This document shows positions 17,352 through 26,465 of a stretch of 64,000 nucleotides of DNA, piece by piece (position 1 is the first letter of the stretch; every line of letters starts with the position of its first letter). The translations under genes and the position numbers were made by a program. The stretch spans positions 1 through 64,000 of the forward strand of contig JAKADO010000004.1 in assembly GCA_021820485.1 (NCBI GenBank), read 5' to 3'. The notes beneath the pieces are model-generated. The model searched no databases, was not told where the DNA came from, and saw nothing but the letters and a program-made list of their open reading frames with translations. Source of the DNA: Bacillota bacterium. Its GTDB lineage: Bacteria > Bacillota > Sulfobacillia > Sulfobacillales > Sulfobacillaceae.

Positions 17352-18050
17352 CTAGGCCTTCGGCCGGGAGTGCGCCAGAATGTACTCGGCAATGTCGATG
17401 GCGGTGTGCTCGCGCAAGCCGCCCGGATTTACCCCTTCTTCCGGCGCGAGCGGCATGGCCTTCTGAATGAATGCGGCCAGGGCGCCTGGGTGTGCCAGCC
17501 CTGCCGCCCGCGTAAAGGACTGGCTTCCCCATAATGGCGGGGCGTGAAACGCATTGGCCTCTCCTTGCCCATTCATCCCATGGCAGGAGACGCAGGCTCT
17601 TTCGTACCAGGATCGGCCCATCGCCAAGTTGGGCTGCCCCGTTGTCCGCAGCGGATGAAAAGCCGTGGGGACGCCCTCAAGGTGCGATACATAGAGAGAG
17701 AGCGCCTCTAAATTGACACTGTGATCCGGCAACCGGCGACCCTTGAGACTGTACACAATGCATTGATTGATGCGGTTCGAAAGACTGATGGTGCGGTGCG
17801 CCCGCGAACTGTAGCGAGGATATTGCGCCGCGACGCCGAGGAGCGGCAGCGCATCGGGGTCGCGGCCGCCCTCTAAGTGGCAGGAGGTGCAGGCCAGCGC
17901 ATTTCCGCCGATGCCCCTGGGCCGCATGAACAGCACGCGCCCCCGCTGGACCAGCGGCCCAGGCGTCGCTGCGGCGCCCTGATGTCCCATGCAAATTCCT
18001 GCCAATGTGATCCCCAGAATGCCAAGTGCCCATCCAGCACCGTTCATCAT
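17352..18050 (-). CDS. tsdA: Dihaem cytochrome c, TsdA-like thiosulfate dehydrogenase / tetrathionate reductase
   Basis: This 232-residue exported protein has a signal segment (WALGILGITLAGICMG) and two haem c sites: CTSCH at 54-58 and CVSCH at 153-157. Between them, SNRINQC places a Cys at 97 exactly where TsdA enzymes have the unusual thiolate ligand of the active-site haem. The surrounding YPRYSSR and the later PPLWGSQSF are also TsdA-like. TsdA interconverts thiosulfate and tetrathionate outside the cell. A role in sulfur-compound oxidation suits an acidophile. The double ATG at 18050 follows GGCGGGG. It lies downstream of the aroF operon and is separated by a hairpin. Other dihaem cytochromes are possible, but the Cys motif is a strong pointer. 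Confidence 0.78.
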   Translation of the reverse strand: MMNGAGWALGILGITLAGICMGHQGAAATPGPLVQRGRVLFMRPRGIGGNALACTSCHLEGGRDPDALPLLGVAAQYPRYSSRAHRTISLSNRINQCIVYSLKGRRLPDHSVNLEALSLYVSHLEGVPTAFHPLRTTGQPNLAMGRSWYERACVSCHGMNGQGEANAFHAPPLWGSQSFTRAAGLAHPGALAAFIQKAMPLAPEEGVNPGGLREHTAIDIAEYILAHSRPKA

Positions 18051-18071
18051 GTCCCCGCCTTCGTAAAGATT

Positions 18072-18095
18072 GTAGCCCGCCGGGGAGCGGGCTAC
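18072..18095 (-). terminator. Strong hairpin between aroA and tsdA
   Basis: GTAGCCCG (18072-18079) and CGGGCTAC (18088-18095) form a perfect 8-bp stem with an 8-base loop. On the minus strand it follows aroA by about 80 bases and precedes tsdA by about 20. The following bases (AATCTTTAC) are only weakly U-rich, so it may be a weak terminator of the aro operon or a 5' stabilising structure of the tsdA message. Confidence 0.5.
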
Positions 18096-18173
18096 AGGGA
18101 GAGGAGAAACCGGAAGGTACCAACCGTTGGGAGCAGTTGGCGCCTGCTTTAGTATGGGCCTGGCACGAGGGCT

Positions 18174-19448
18174 CTATGCATTCCGCACTTGATGATAGCG
18201 ATTGAAGAATCCAGGATAGCTTATTTGTACGCTTTCTTCCCCGACCAACTGGGTCGCAGACTCGGCCACGGTCGCCGCCACGGCCGCCAGCATCGCCATG
18301 CGGTGATCGTCTGCCGCATCCACCTGCGCGCCGTGAAGCGGTGCGGGACCCTCAATAATCCAACCATCGTCAAGCTCTTCGAGTTGCGCCCCCATTGCTC
18401 GCAGAATGCGGGTGGTGACTCTAAGCCGGTCGCTCTCCTTTACACGCAGCTCCTGAGCCCCGCGGATCTCGGTGACGCCCTCGGCTTGGGTGGCCAGAAG
18501 CGCCAAGAGCGGCACCTCATCAATCATTGAGGGGATGTCGTCGGCCCCAACCGAAATTGCGGAAAGGCCGCGGCCTTCTACGGCCACGCTGCCCCAAGGC
18601 TCGGGAACCGTCCCGGCAGGGCGCCATTCCAAGGCTGCTCCCATCTTCTCCAGGGCACGAAAGAACCCTGTCCGCGAGGCACTGAACAACAGGCTTTCAA
18701 TCGTAACCCGGCGGTGGGGGCGAAGAGCCGCGATGGCTCCCCAAAAGGCCGCGGACGAGGGATCGCCGGGCACCGTGAAGGAAATCGCCTCCAACCTTTG
18801 CGGCTCCACCGTTACCGTTCGTCCACGCGTGACGACCATCCCCCCCATGGCCTCAATCAGGCGTTCTGTATGATCCCGGGTGGGTATGGGCTCCTCGACC
18901 GACACGGATCCTTCGGCAGAAAGGCCTGCCAACAGGAGCGCGGACTTGACTTGGGCGCTGGCAACGGGAAGCGAAAAGGCACCTCCTCGATGCGGGCCTC
19001 CCCCAATGGCGAGCGGAGCCACCCCTCCTTGGCGTGCAAGAATGCCAAGGCCCATCTCTTGCAACGGCTCAATCACCCGCGCCATCGGCCTCCGGCTGAG
19101 CGAGTCATCTCCTCGGAGGATGGTTAGCCCGGAAACGGCACTGGCGACGCCAGATCCGAGGCGCATGGTGGTGCCGGAGTTACCGCAATCCACCACGTCT
19201 TGCGGTTCGTGCAGCGAGTCCGGGCGCCGGAGAACCAGTCGTCCCGGCGCGTCCTCCACTACCTGCACGCCCCATGCCCTTACCAGGCGAAGACTGGACC
19301 GGGTATCTCCGGCATCCAACCATTGCAGAAGTTCCATCGACCCATGGGCCAGCGCACTCATTAAAATGCCGCGATGGGTTAAGGACTTGTCGCCCGGGAC
19401 TGTCACCCGAGCCTCAACCGGCCGATTCCAAGGAGTTAATTCCAGCAT
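18174..19448 (-). CDS. aroA: EPSP synthase (3-phosphoshikimate 1-carboxyvinyltransferase)
   Basis: This 424-residue enzyme joins shikimate 3-phosphate and phosphoenolpyruvate, the sixth step of the shikimate pathway. The N-terminal VTVPGDKSLTHRGILMSALA with the PEP-binding Lys, the DCGNSGTTMRL loop, the SAQVKSALLLAGL segment and RVKESDRLR near the C-terminus are all present. In place of the usual LxGNAGTA the loop reads CGNSGTT, which is common in class II-like enzymes. I choose the ATG at 19448 (MLELTPWNRP), preceded by GGGGAAG, over a TTG seven codons earlier. It is the last gene of the aroF-tyrA-aroA unit. Confidence 0.95.
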   Translation of the reverse strand: MLELTPWNRPVEARVTVPGDKSLTHRGILMSALAHGSMELLQWLDAGDTRSSLRLVRAWGVQVVEDAPGRLVLRRPDSLHEPQDVVDCGNSGTTMRLGSGVASAVSGLTILRGDDSLSRRPMARVIEPLQEMGLGILARQGGVAPLAIGGGPHRGGAFSLPVASAQVKSALLLAGLSAEGSVSVEEPIPTRDHTERLIEAMGGMVVTRGRTVTVEPQRLEAISFTVPGDPSSAAFWGAIAALRPHRRVTIESLLFSASRTGFFRALEKMGAALEWRPAGTVPEPWGSVAVEGRGLSAISVGADDIPSMIDEVPLLALLATQAEGVTEIRGAQELRVKESDRLRVTTRILRAMGAQLEELDDGWIIEGPAPLHGAQVDAADDHRMAMLAAVAATVAESATQLVGEESVQISYPGFFNRYHQVRNA

Positions 19449-19477
19449 GGATTGCTTCCCCGCCTTCAATCTTCTGG

Positions 19478-20302
19478 TTATTTGCGGTGCCCTAGTTTCC
19501 TTGTCGCCCGCTGGGCGACAGGCGCTTGCCGCGGTGGTTGGGGGTTCCTCAATACGGCACGCCAGTGGCTCAGCTCTTCCTCGATAGCCTCGACCGCTTG
19601 CGCCAATTCCGCGCGGTTGGCCTCAATGAAAGGCCAGAGGGCCTCCAATGAACTCAAGCCAACTCGCGTGGTGTCCCGAAATCCGGGTCCCGCCAACCGA
19701 CGGGCTTCGGGGAATTCGCGGTCGATAACCATGCGCAGCGCCCGCGACACGATAAACGGGAGTTGACTCACCCAAGCGATGGCAGCGTCATGCTCGTCGA
19801 TGGTCCAAAACCCCACCGGCAAGGTGTCCAACTGGTCCCGCCACCAACCCACCGTTTCCAGATCCGGAACGCCCATGCCCACGTCAATCACCGCAAAAAC
19901 GCAACCCTTGAAGAGGTCGGCATCCGACGCCCCCAAACCGGCCAATTCCCGTCCTGCCATGAGGTGGACCGGCATGACCTGAACCCGCTCGCCTGCCCAC
20001 AGCAGCGCCTCCTGCACTGGTCGCTTCATGGAACTCACATCCACCAACCAGGCGGTCGATGCCATTTTGGGTACGATCTGATGAATTATGGCGGGCACCT
20101 CAAGAATCGGAATGCTCAGCACTACGGCGTCCATCTTGTGAATCCATTGGGGCCAAGCCTCTACGGTGCCCAGGCTCATCGCCCTCAGTTGGTCTCGGGT
20201 GGACGCATCCGCATCATCCAAAAAGAGCTCCACGCCCCGCTGGCGGAGAGCCCTCGCCAAGGAGCCGCCAATGAGACCCACACCAATAATGCCGACTTTC
20301 AC
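19478..20302 (-). CDS. tyrA: Prephenate dehydrogenase
   Basis: This 274-residue protein oxidises prephenate to 4-hydroxyphenylpyruvate in tyrosine synthesis. An N-terminal NAD(P)-binding Rossmann motif is evident (VGIIGVGLIGGSLARALRQR), followed by the MPVHLMAGRELAGLGASDAD segment typical of the substrate-binding helical domain. There is no C-terminal ACT domain, so direct tyrosine inhibition through ACT is not expected. Its start overlaps the end of aroF by four bases, indicating translational coupling. An arogenate dehydrogenase is an alternative in the same family. Confidence 0.93.
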   Translation of the reverse strand: MKVGIIGVGLIGGSLARALRQRGVELFLDDADASTRDQLRAMSLGTVEAWPQWIHKMDAVVLSIPILEVPAIIHQIVPKMASTAWLVDVSSMKRPVQEALLWAGERVQVMPVHLMAGRELAGLGASDADLFKGCVFAVIDVGMGVPDLETVGWWRDQLDTLPVGFWTIDEHDAAIAWVSQLPFIVSRALRMVIDREFPEARRLAGPGFRDTTRVGLSSLEALWPFIEANRAELAQAVEAIEEELSHWRAVLRNPQPPRQAPVAQRATRKLGHRK

Positions 20303-21162
20303 AGGTCGCGCCCCAAGGCTTGGGCAATCAGCCCCACTTCACCCATCAGCTCTTCCAAGTGACGGAAATTCAAGCTTTGAGGGCCATCAGACAAGGCTTC
20401 GGCGGGATTGGGATGCGCTTCGATGATGAGTCCATCAACGCCTGCCGCGACCCCGGCCCGCGCCAACGGTGCCACCCACTGCCATTGACCGGCGGCATGG
20501 GATGGGTCGATCACCACCGGCAAGTGGCTCAATTGCTTCACCACCGGAACAGCACTGATGTCGAGTGTGTTGCGGGTCTTGGTCTCATACGTACGGATGC
20601 CGCGCTCACAGAGGATGATATTCATGTTGCCGTTGGCCGCAATGTATTCCGCCGCCATCAGCCATTCGTCAATCGTGGCAGCCAGTCCCCGCTTGAGGAG
20701 CACCGGCTTGCCGGTTTGGCCGGCGGCCTTCAGAAGCTCAAAATTTTGCATGTTGCGCGCGCCAATTTGGACAATGTCCGCCCATTCGGCCACATTGGCC
20801 AAGCTCTCGTGATCGACGGCCTCGGTCACAATCAGCACACCGTAACGCTCCCGCGCTTCGGCCAAAATCTTGAGGCCCTCCACCCGCATGCCTTGAAAAC
20901 TGTAGGGCGAAGTGCGGGGTTTATAGGCGCCGCCACGAAGAACCGGCACACCGATCCGCTGCATAAACTCGGCCGACTGCATCACCTGTTCGCGGCTCTC
21001 CACGGCACACGGTCCAGACATGACAATCACTTTATTGCCGCCGAAGGCGACATTGCCGACTTGAATGACGCTGTCATCGGGATGAAAATCCCGACTCACC
21101 AACTTGTATGGCTTCCTTACCGACACGACCGGCTCTGCTGTCTCCGTGGATCCCACCCGCAC
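20299..21162 (-). CDS. aroF: DAHP synthase, class I-beta
   Basis: This 287-residue enzyme condenses phosphoenolpyruvate and erythrose 4-phosphate, the first committed step of aromatic synthesis. The AroG/KdsA barrel is complete: VMSGPCAVESREQV, LRGGAYKPRTSPYSFQG, LLKRGLAATIDEW and VVIDPSHAAGQ. It is about 50 residues shorter than forms with an N-terminal ferredoxin-like regulatory domain and carries no chorismate mutase domain. Only about 40 residues precede the catalytic core, so allosteric control looks absent or reduced. A T-box leader with its own promoter precedes it. The GTG at 21162 follows GGGAAGGG; a second GTG two codons on is possible. Confidence 0.95.
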   Translation of the reverse strand: MRVGSTETAEPVVSVRKPYKLVSRDFHPDDSVIQVGNVAFGGNKVIVMSGPCAVESREQVMQSAEFMQRIGVPVLRGGAYKPRTSPYSFQGMRVEGLKILAEARERYGVLIVTEAVDHESLANVAEWADIVQIGARNMQNFELLKAAGQTGKPVLLKRGLAATIDEWLMAAEYIAANGNMNIILCERGIRTYETKTRNTLDISAVPVVKQLSHLPVVIDPSHAAGQWQWVAPLARAGVAAGVDGLIIEAHPNPAEALSDGPQSLNFRHLEELMGEVGLIAQALGRDL

Positions 21163-21200
21163 TCACCCTTCCCTCGCATCAAATCCCTCATGGCTCGCCC

Positions 21201-21489
21201 AAAAAACACCAAAAGCCCTCATCCCTGATAGGGACGAAGGCTTCTCCGCGGTACCACCCTAAGTGGCTCTCGCCATCTTCGGCAAGAACCCTCTTGTGTC
21301 GGCTGCCAACACAGCCGCTCCGAATAACGGACGGATGCCGGATTCTCTACTCTTCTCACGAATTTCGATGCACACTCACGGGGGTATGGTCTCGGGGAAA
21401 GGGTTCGGCTTTCACCATCATGCTGCCGACTCTCTGGGCCACTTCCACTCCGGACGCCGTCCCGCTCATCGCTTTAGGGTATGGAATTT
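21201..21489 (-). promoter_or_regulatory. T-box riboswitch leader of aroF-tyrA-aroA
   Basis: On the minus strand the canonical T-box sequence GGTGGTACCGCGG (21246-21258) is followed by a terminator stem of 14 consecutive pairs (arms 21230-21243 and 21213-21226, loop of three) and a U-rich run to 21201. A long upstream stem I is visible, with base arms CGATG/CATCG and an apical AGAGAG. Binding of uncharged tRNA to the T-box should favour the antiterminator. The specifier is not certain: UAC (Tyr) at 21384-21386 lies on the correct side of stem I, but the local fold is ambiguous. Confidence 0.93.
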
Positions 21490-21495
21490 CTCCGC

Positions 21496-21524
21496 ATCTT
21501 ACACTACTCGATGAGTGGTGTCAA
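21496..21524 (-). promoter_or_regulatory. Sigma-A promoter of the aroF operon, overlapping the trpA stop
   Basis: Read on the minus strand: TTGACA (21519-21524), 17 bases, TAAGAT (21496-21501). The TGA stop codon of trpA (21521-21523) lies inside the -35 hexamer. The predicted start near 21489 gives a leader of about 325 bases containing the T-box. Confidence 0.85.
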
Positions 21525-22321
21525 GCCTTCGTCACCATATTGTCCAGCGCCAATCGCAATTCGTGGACACAATCGTAAGCCACCTGCTCCGCCGCGTTAG
21601 GCCGTTCGGCAATGGCCTGCACGAGAGCGCTCCCGACAATGACGCCATCCGCCACGCGGCCGACCTCCACTGCCTGACGTGGGCCAGCGATGCCAAATCC
21701 CACCGCTACAGGCAAATCAACCATCGCTTTGACCCGCTGCACCAAGGGCTCTACGCCCTGGTCCACCGTCTGACGAACGCCTGTCACTCCCGTGACGGAG
21801 ACTCCATACACAAATCCTTGCGCCTTCTTGATGGCCGTCAAGTGCGCATCGGTCGACGTCGGCGCGACCAAAGGAATCAACGCCAATCCGCTTCGCTCCG
21901 CGGCCCGGCGCATGTCCCGTCCCTCGATCCATGGCAAGTCGGGAATGATCAGGCCGGCCATCCCCGCCGCCTTGGCGTCGTGCGAAAACTGTTCAATCCC
22001 ATAGTGAAAGACGGGGTTGATATAGGTGAGGAAAACCATGGGAGGCGCTTCGCCCGTCAGACCCGACACCGCATCCAAAATGGCGCGCACCCGGGTTCCC
22101 TGAGCCAACGCCTCCGTGGCCGCCTTTTGCAGCACCGGACCATCCGCCAAGGGGTCAGAAAAGGGAATGCCCACCTCGATAATGTCGGCCCCGGCCTCCG
22201 TCAACGCGCGCACTAGCCCGGGAAGCCGTTCGAGCTGCGGAAATCCAGCCGTCACATAGGGAATGAGGGCAGGCCGGCCTTGGGCGTTGGCACGCGCAAA
22301 AGCCTCGGCAATTTTATTCAT
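21521..22321 (-). CDS. trpA: Tryptophan synthase alpha subunit
   Basis: This 266-residue TIM-barrel enzyme cleaves indole-3-glycerol phosphate to indole, which passes to TrpB. The catalytic Glu is in [17 protein letters not shown] and the Asp in [12 protein letters not shown]; the phosphate loop [10 protein letters not shown] is near the C-terminus. The ATG at 22321 follows AAGGAGG and overlaps the end of trpB by eight bases; the longer frame start is not needed. Its last codons carry the -35 element of the aroF promoter. Confidence 0.96.
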   Translation of the reverse strand: MNKIAEAFARANAQGRPALIPYVTAGFPQLERLPGLVRALTEAGADIIEVGIPFSDPLADGPVLQKAATEALAQGTRVRAILDAVSGLTGEAPPMVFLTYINPVFHYGIEQFSHDAKAAGMAGLIIPDLPWIEGRDMRRAAERSGLALIPLVAPTSTDAHLTAIKKAQGFVYGVSVTGVTGVRQTVDQGVEPLVQRVKAMVDLPVAVGFGIAGPRQAVEVGRVADGVIVGSALVQAIAERPNAAEQVAYDCVHELRLALDNMVTKA

Positions 22322-23516
22322 GATGGCCTCCTTGCTCGTAAAGAAAGACTTGGTCAACATCCTTATCCCCTCGTCCCGAGAGATTAATCAGGACGCGCGC
22401 TCCCTCGCGCTTTAGCCGGTGGGCTTCCTGGATCACCCAAGCCACGGCGTGAGCGCTTTCGAGCGCGGGGATAATGCCTTCCCAACGAGACAGTTGATGA
22501 AAGGCCTCGAGCGCTTGATCATCGCGAATGGCCACATATTGCGCCCGTCCGGTATGGTGGAAATAGGCATGCTCCGGCCCCACGCCGGGATAGTCCAGTC
22601 CGGCAGAGATGGAATGCGCCGGTTGGATTTGTCCATCCTCGTCCTGCAAGAGATAGCTAAGGCTTCCATGCAGGATTCCGGGCTCAGCCACCTGAATGCT
22701 GGCCGCATGACGGCCGGTTTCGACGCCTTCGCCGGCGGCCTCGACGCCGATTAGCTGCACCGCATCATGCCGAAAGGGATAGAAAATGCCCATGCTGTTC
22801 GAACCCCCGCCAACGGAGGCCACAATGTGAGTCGGCAAGTCTCCTGTCACCTTCAGCATCTGCCGGCGCGCTTCCTTGCCGATAACCGATTGAAAATCGC
22901 GCACCATCATGGGATAGGGATGCGGTCCAACAACGGAGCCAATGACGTAGAACGTATCGCGCACATTGGTCACCCAGTCGCGAATCGCTTCGTTGGTGGC
23001 GTCCTTCAGGGTGCGGGTGCCGGATTCGACCGGATGCACCTGGGCTCCCAAGAGTTTCATGCGATAGACGTTCAACGCCTGTCGCTTGACATCTTCGGCC
23101 CCCATGTAGATTTCCGCCTTCAGTCCGAACAGCGCCGCCGCCGTGGCGGTAGCCACGCCGTGCTGGCCCGCTCCCGTTTCCGCGATAATGCGCGTCTTTC
23201 CCATGCGTCGGGCCAACAGGACTTGGCCAATGGTGTTGTTAATCTTATGAGCGCCGGTATGGTTCAAGTCCTCCCGTTTCAGATACACGTCAAATCCCAC
23301 CGCTTGGCTCATTTGGTCCGCACGGCGAAGAGGGGTGGGACGACCTACGTAATCCTTCAAGAGCTCGCCCAGGTCCCGGCGAAAACCGGAATCGCGGCGC
23401 GCTTCCTGATAGGCGTGCTCCAATGCATCCACTGCCGGCATCAAGGTTTCCGGGACATAACGGCCGCCAAACGGGCCGAACCGTCCAAACCGATCAGGTA
23501 CTTTCTTTGTCGCCAT
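22314..23516 (-). CDS. trpB: Tryptophan synthase beta subunit
   Basis: This 400-residue PLP enzyme condenses indole with serine to form tryptophan. The PLP-binding Lys is in [18 protein letters not shown], the glycine-rich phosphate site in [14 protein letters not shown], and the [19 protein letters not shown] loop carries the catalytic Glu of TrpB1-type enzymes. The ATG at 23516 ([20 protein letters not shown]) follows AGGAGG; the frame extends nine codons upstream without need. It overlaps trpF by 23 bases and trpA by eight, consistent with a coupled complex. Confidence 0.97.
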   Translation of the reverse strand: MATKKVPDRFGRFGPFGGRYVPETLMPAVDALEHAYQEARRDSGFRRDLGELLKDYVGRPTPLRRADQMSQAVGFDVYLKREDLNHTGAHKINNTIGQVLLARRMGKTRIIAETGAGQHGVATATAAALFGLKAEIYMGAEDVKRQALNVYRMKLLGAQVHPVESGTRTLKDATNEAIRDWVTNVRDTFYVIGSVVGPHPYPMMVRDFQSVIGKEARRQMLKVTGDLPTHIVASVGGGSNSMGIFYPFRHDAVQLIGVEAAGEGVETGRHAASIQVAEPGILHGSLSYLLQDEDGQIQPAHSISAGLDYPGVGPEHAYFHHTGRAQYVAIRDDQALEAFHQLSRWEGIIPALESAHAVAWVIQEAHRLKREGARVLINLSGRGDKDVDQVFLYEQGGHHE

Positions 23517-24066
23517 GTTTAACCTCCTGAATAAACCGCGCAATCAGCTCCACGCGTTTCTGACCATCTTTTTCGACACCGCTGGACACATCGACACCCT
23601 CAGGGCGCAGCCTCCGCACCACCGCTTGGACATTGTCTGGATGCAGACCACCCGCAAGCCAAATCGGCCGGCTATAGGGAGGCTTGGTCCATTCCCGCGG
23701 CTGACCGCTCCCCGGGACGGTGCCGTCCAAGAGCACCACATCGGCATTGGGGTCCAGTTGGGTTGCAATCGCCCACTTCCCCGCCGCCCGGGTCCGGACG
23801 ATCCAATCGGCTGGGGTCTTCCCATGCAGTTGCACTCCCGCGACCGGAAGTCTCAGCATGGCTTGAAACAGCGCGTCCGGCACATCGCGTCCCACCGCCA
23901 CAAATTCGGCCCCCGGCACTTCCGCTATTAGTGCGGCTGCCGCTTCAACACTGATCCTACGGCGACTTTCCGTCAGAACGACCCCTAAATAGTCGGCCCC
24001 CAGCGATCGCGCCGCCCGTGCTGTCCCAGCGTCCTGGAGACCACATATTTTAATGACGGTCGCCAT
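23494..24066 (-). CDS. trpF: Phosphoribosylanthranilate isomerase
   Basis: This 190-residue TIM barrel performs the Amadori rearrangement of phosphoribosylanthranilate to CdRP. The catalytic Cys is in IKICGL (residues 6-11) and the Asp in [14 protein letters not shown] near the C-terminus; VQLHG in the middle is also typical. It is slightly short for the family (about 200-210), mostly in the loop regions. It overlaps the end of trpC by 17 bases and the start of trpB by 23, as part of trpEGDCFBA. Confidence 0.95.
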   Translation of the reverse strand: MATVIKICGLQDAGTARAARSLGADYLGVVLTESRRRISVEAAAALIAEVPGAEFVAVGRDVPDALFQAMLRLPVAGVQLHGKTPADWIVRTRAAGKWAIATQLDPNADVVLLDGTVPGSGQPREWTKPPYSRPIWLAGGLHPDNVQAVVRRLRPEGVDVSSGVEKDGQKRVELIARFIQEVKHGDKEST

Positions 24067-24823
24067 CAGACCAAGTCCTTAGGAGAGCACTGCCCCGCAT
24101 CAGGGACTCGCCAACCAGCACCGCCTGGTAGCCCCACGACTTCACCAAGCGCAGGTCATCAACGGTTTGAATGCCGCTTTCGCTGACGCGCACGATGGAC
24201 GGGTCCAACCGCGCCGCCATGTCACGCGAAAACTCCAGCCGCGTGTCAAACGAGTCAAGATCCCGATTGTTGACCCCAACGATGGCCGGATTCAAGGCCA
24301 AAGCCCGCTCCGCCTCGGAGGCCGAGTGAATTTCCACGAGCACCTCCAGTCCAATGCCCCGGGCCGTTTCACACAAGTCCTTCAGCCGCGCATCATCCAC
24401 AATGCGTACGATAAGGAGTGCCGCATCCGCGCCATGTGCACGCGCCTCAAAGAGTTGCACGGGATCCCGAACGAAATCCTTTCGGAGCACAGGCAGTCGC
24501 ACCTTGGCGCGAACTGCTTCCAAGTGACTCAGGTCTCCGGCAAAGTATTCCGGCTCGGTCAGCACCGAGATGGCGCTCGCCCCTTCCTGCTCGTATCGCA
24601 ACGCTTGCGCTACGGGATCGTAATGATCGGTCAGCCAACCCTTCGAGGGTGACTTTTGTTTGCATTCCGCAATCACCTGGAGACCACCCTCATCCGCCGT
24701 CAAGGCTTGGCGAAGCGACCGCGCCGGTCCCGCGGCCTCGGCTCGTTGGCGCAGTTCCGCCGCATCCTTCTGGAGGCGCTCGACCCGCTCATCGACGGAG
24801 GCTACAATGGCATCCAAAAACAT
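24050..24823 (-). CDS. trpC: Indole-3-glycerol-phosphate synthase
   Basis: This 257-residue TIM barrel closes the indole ring of CdRP to give indole-3-glycerol phosphate. The IAECKQKSPSKGWL stretch carries catalytic Glu and Lys, PVLRKDFVRDPVQ carries the general acid Lys, and VGVNNRDLDSFDT and VSESGI complete the active site. The ATG at 24823 overlaps the trpD stop by one base (TGATG), a reinitiation arrangement. It is a single-function protein, not fused to TrpF. Confidence 0.97.
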   Translation of the reverse strand: MFLDAIVASVDERVERLQKDAAELRQRAEAAGPARSLRQALTADEGGLQVIAECKQKSPSKGWLTDHYDPVAQALRYEQEGASAISVLTEPEYFAGDLSHLEAVRAKVRLPVLRKDFVRDPVQLFEARAHGADAALLIVRIVDDARLKDLCETARGIGLEVLVEIHSASEAERALALNPAIVGVNNRDLDSFDTRLEFSRDMAARLDPSIVRVSESGIQTVDDLRLVKSWGYQAVLVGESLMRGSALLRTWSDGDRH

Positions 24824-25865
24824 CAGGCGTCCCTCCGTTCGCGCATCATGTCATCCGACGCTCGTATCAAATCCTCGAGGACCGCATGGGCCCGCCCTGC
24901 CTGAATCACGCCACGAGCCATCTCTACCCCCTCGCGAGGAGACATGGCCAGTCCACCCACGTAGAGCGCCACACCCGCATTAGCCAAGACCATGTCGGTC
25001 ATCGGCCCCTCGGCCCGCTCACTCACAATCGCCCGACAAATGCGAGCGTTCGCGGCCGGGTCCCCACCGGTGAAGGATCCTACCGGGTATTGGGGCAATC
25101 CCAAATCCTCCGGGGTCAAAATCCCTCGGCTGATTTCCCCGTCAATGACCAGACCATACGTGGTTGGCCCCGACAACGAGACCTCATCCAGCCCGCCATG
25201 CCCATGCACCACCATGGCGCGCCTCACGCCCAGCCGCGCTAAAACTGCGGTGAGGGGTTCAACCCATTCGGGCGCAAACACACCCATCAATTGGTACTCC
25301 GGCGCACAAGGATTGGTGAGAGGCCCTAAAATGTTGAAGACTGTGCGCACACCCAGCTCTTTCCGGGTTGGGGCGGCATGGCGCATGGACGTATGCACCT
25401 GCTGGGCAAACAAGAACCCGAACCCAACATCGTCAATGAGTTCCGCCACACGGGCAGGTTCACTCTGGATCGCAATGCCGAGGGCCTCTAGCAAGTCCGC
25501 GCTGCCGCTTTTCGACGTGGCCGATCGATTGCCGTGCTTCGCCACGTGAAGTCCTGCACCCGCCACCACGAAAGCCGACACAGTGGACACGTTGAATGTA
25601 AATGAGCGATCCCCGCCCGTGCCGCAGGTATCAATCAGTGGATGATGCTTGACGGGGACCATCTCGGCATGGCTTCGCATAGCCTCCGCGAAGCCTGTCA
25701 GTTCATCCACTGTCTCGCCACGCACTCGCAGTGCCATCAGCACGCCCCCAATTTGAGACGGTGTGGCCTGGCCTTGCATAATGGCATCCATAAGCTCAAA
25801 GGCCGTCGCACGGCTGAGAGTGTCGCCCCGACCCAAGGCCTCGAGACTGTCGAGAATAATGTCCT

Positions 25866-25869
<4 letters not shown>
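24823..25869 (-). CDS. trpD: Anthranilate phosphoribosyltransferase
   Basis: This 348-residue enzyme transfers phosphoribose from PRPP to anthranilate. The PRPP loop is visible in DTCGTGGDRSFTFNVSTVSAF, followed by KHGNRSATSKSGSADLLEALG and the RTVFNILGPLTNP segment. The length is standard. It overlaps trpG by four bases (ATGA) and trpC by one. It is not fused to the glutamine amidotransferase. Confidence 0.97.
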
Positions 25870-26455
<586 letters not shown>

Positions 26456-26465
<10 letters not shown>

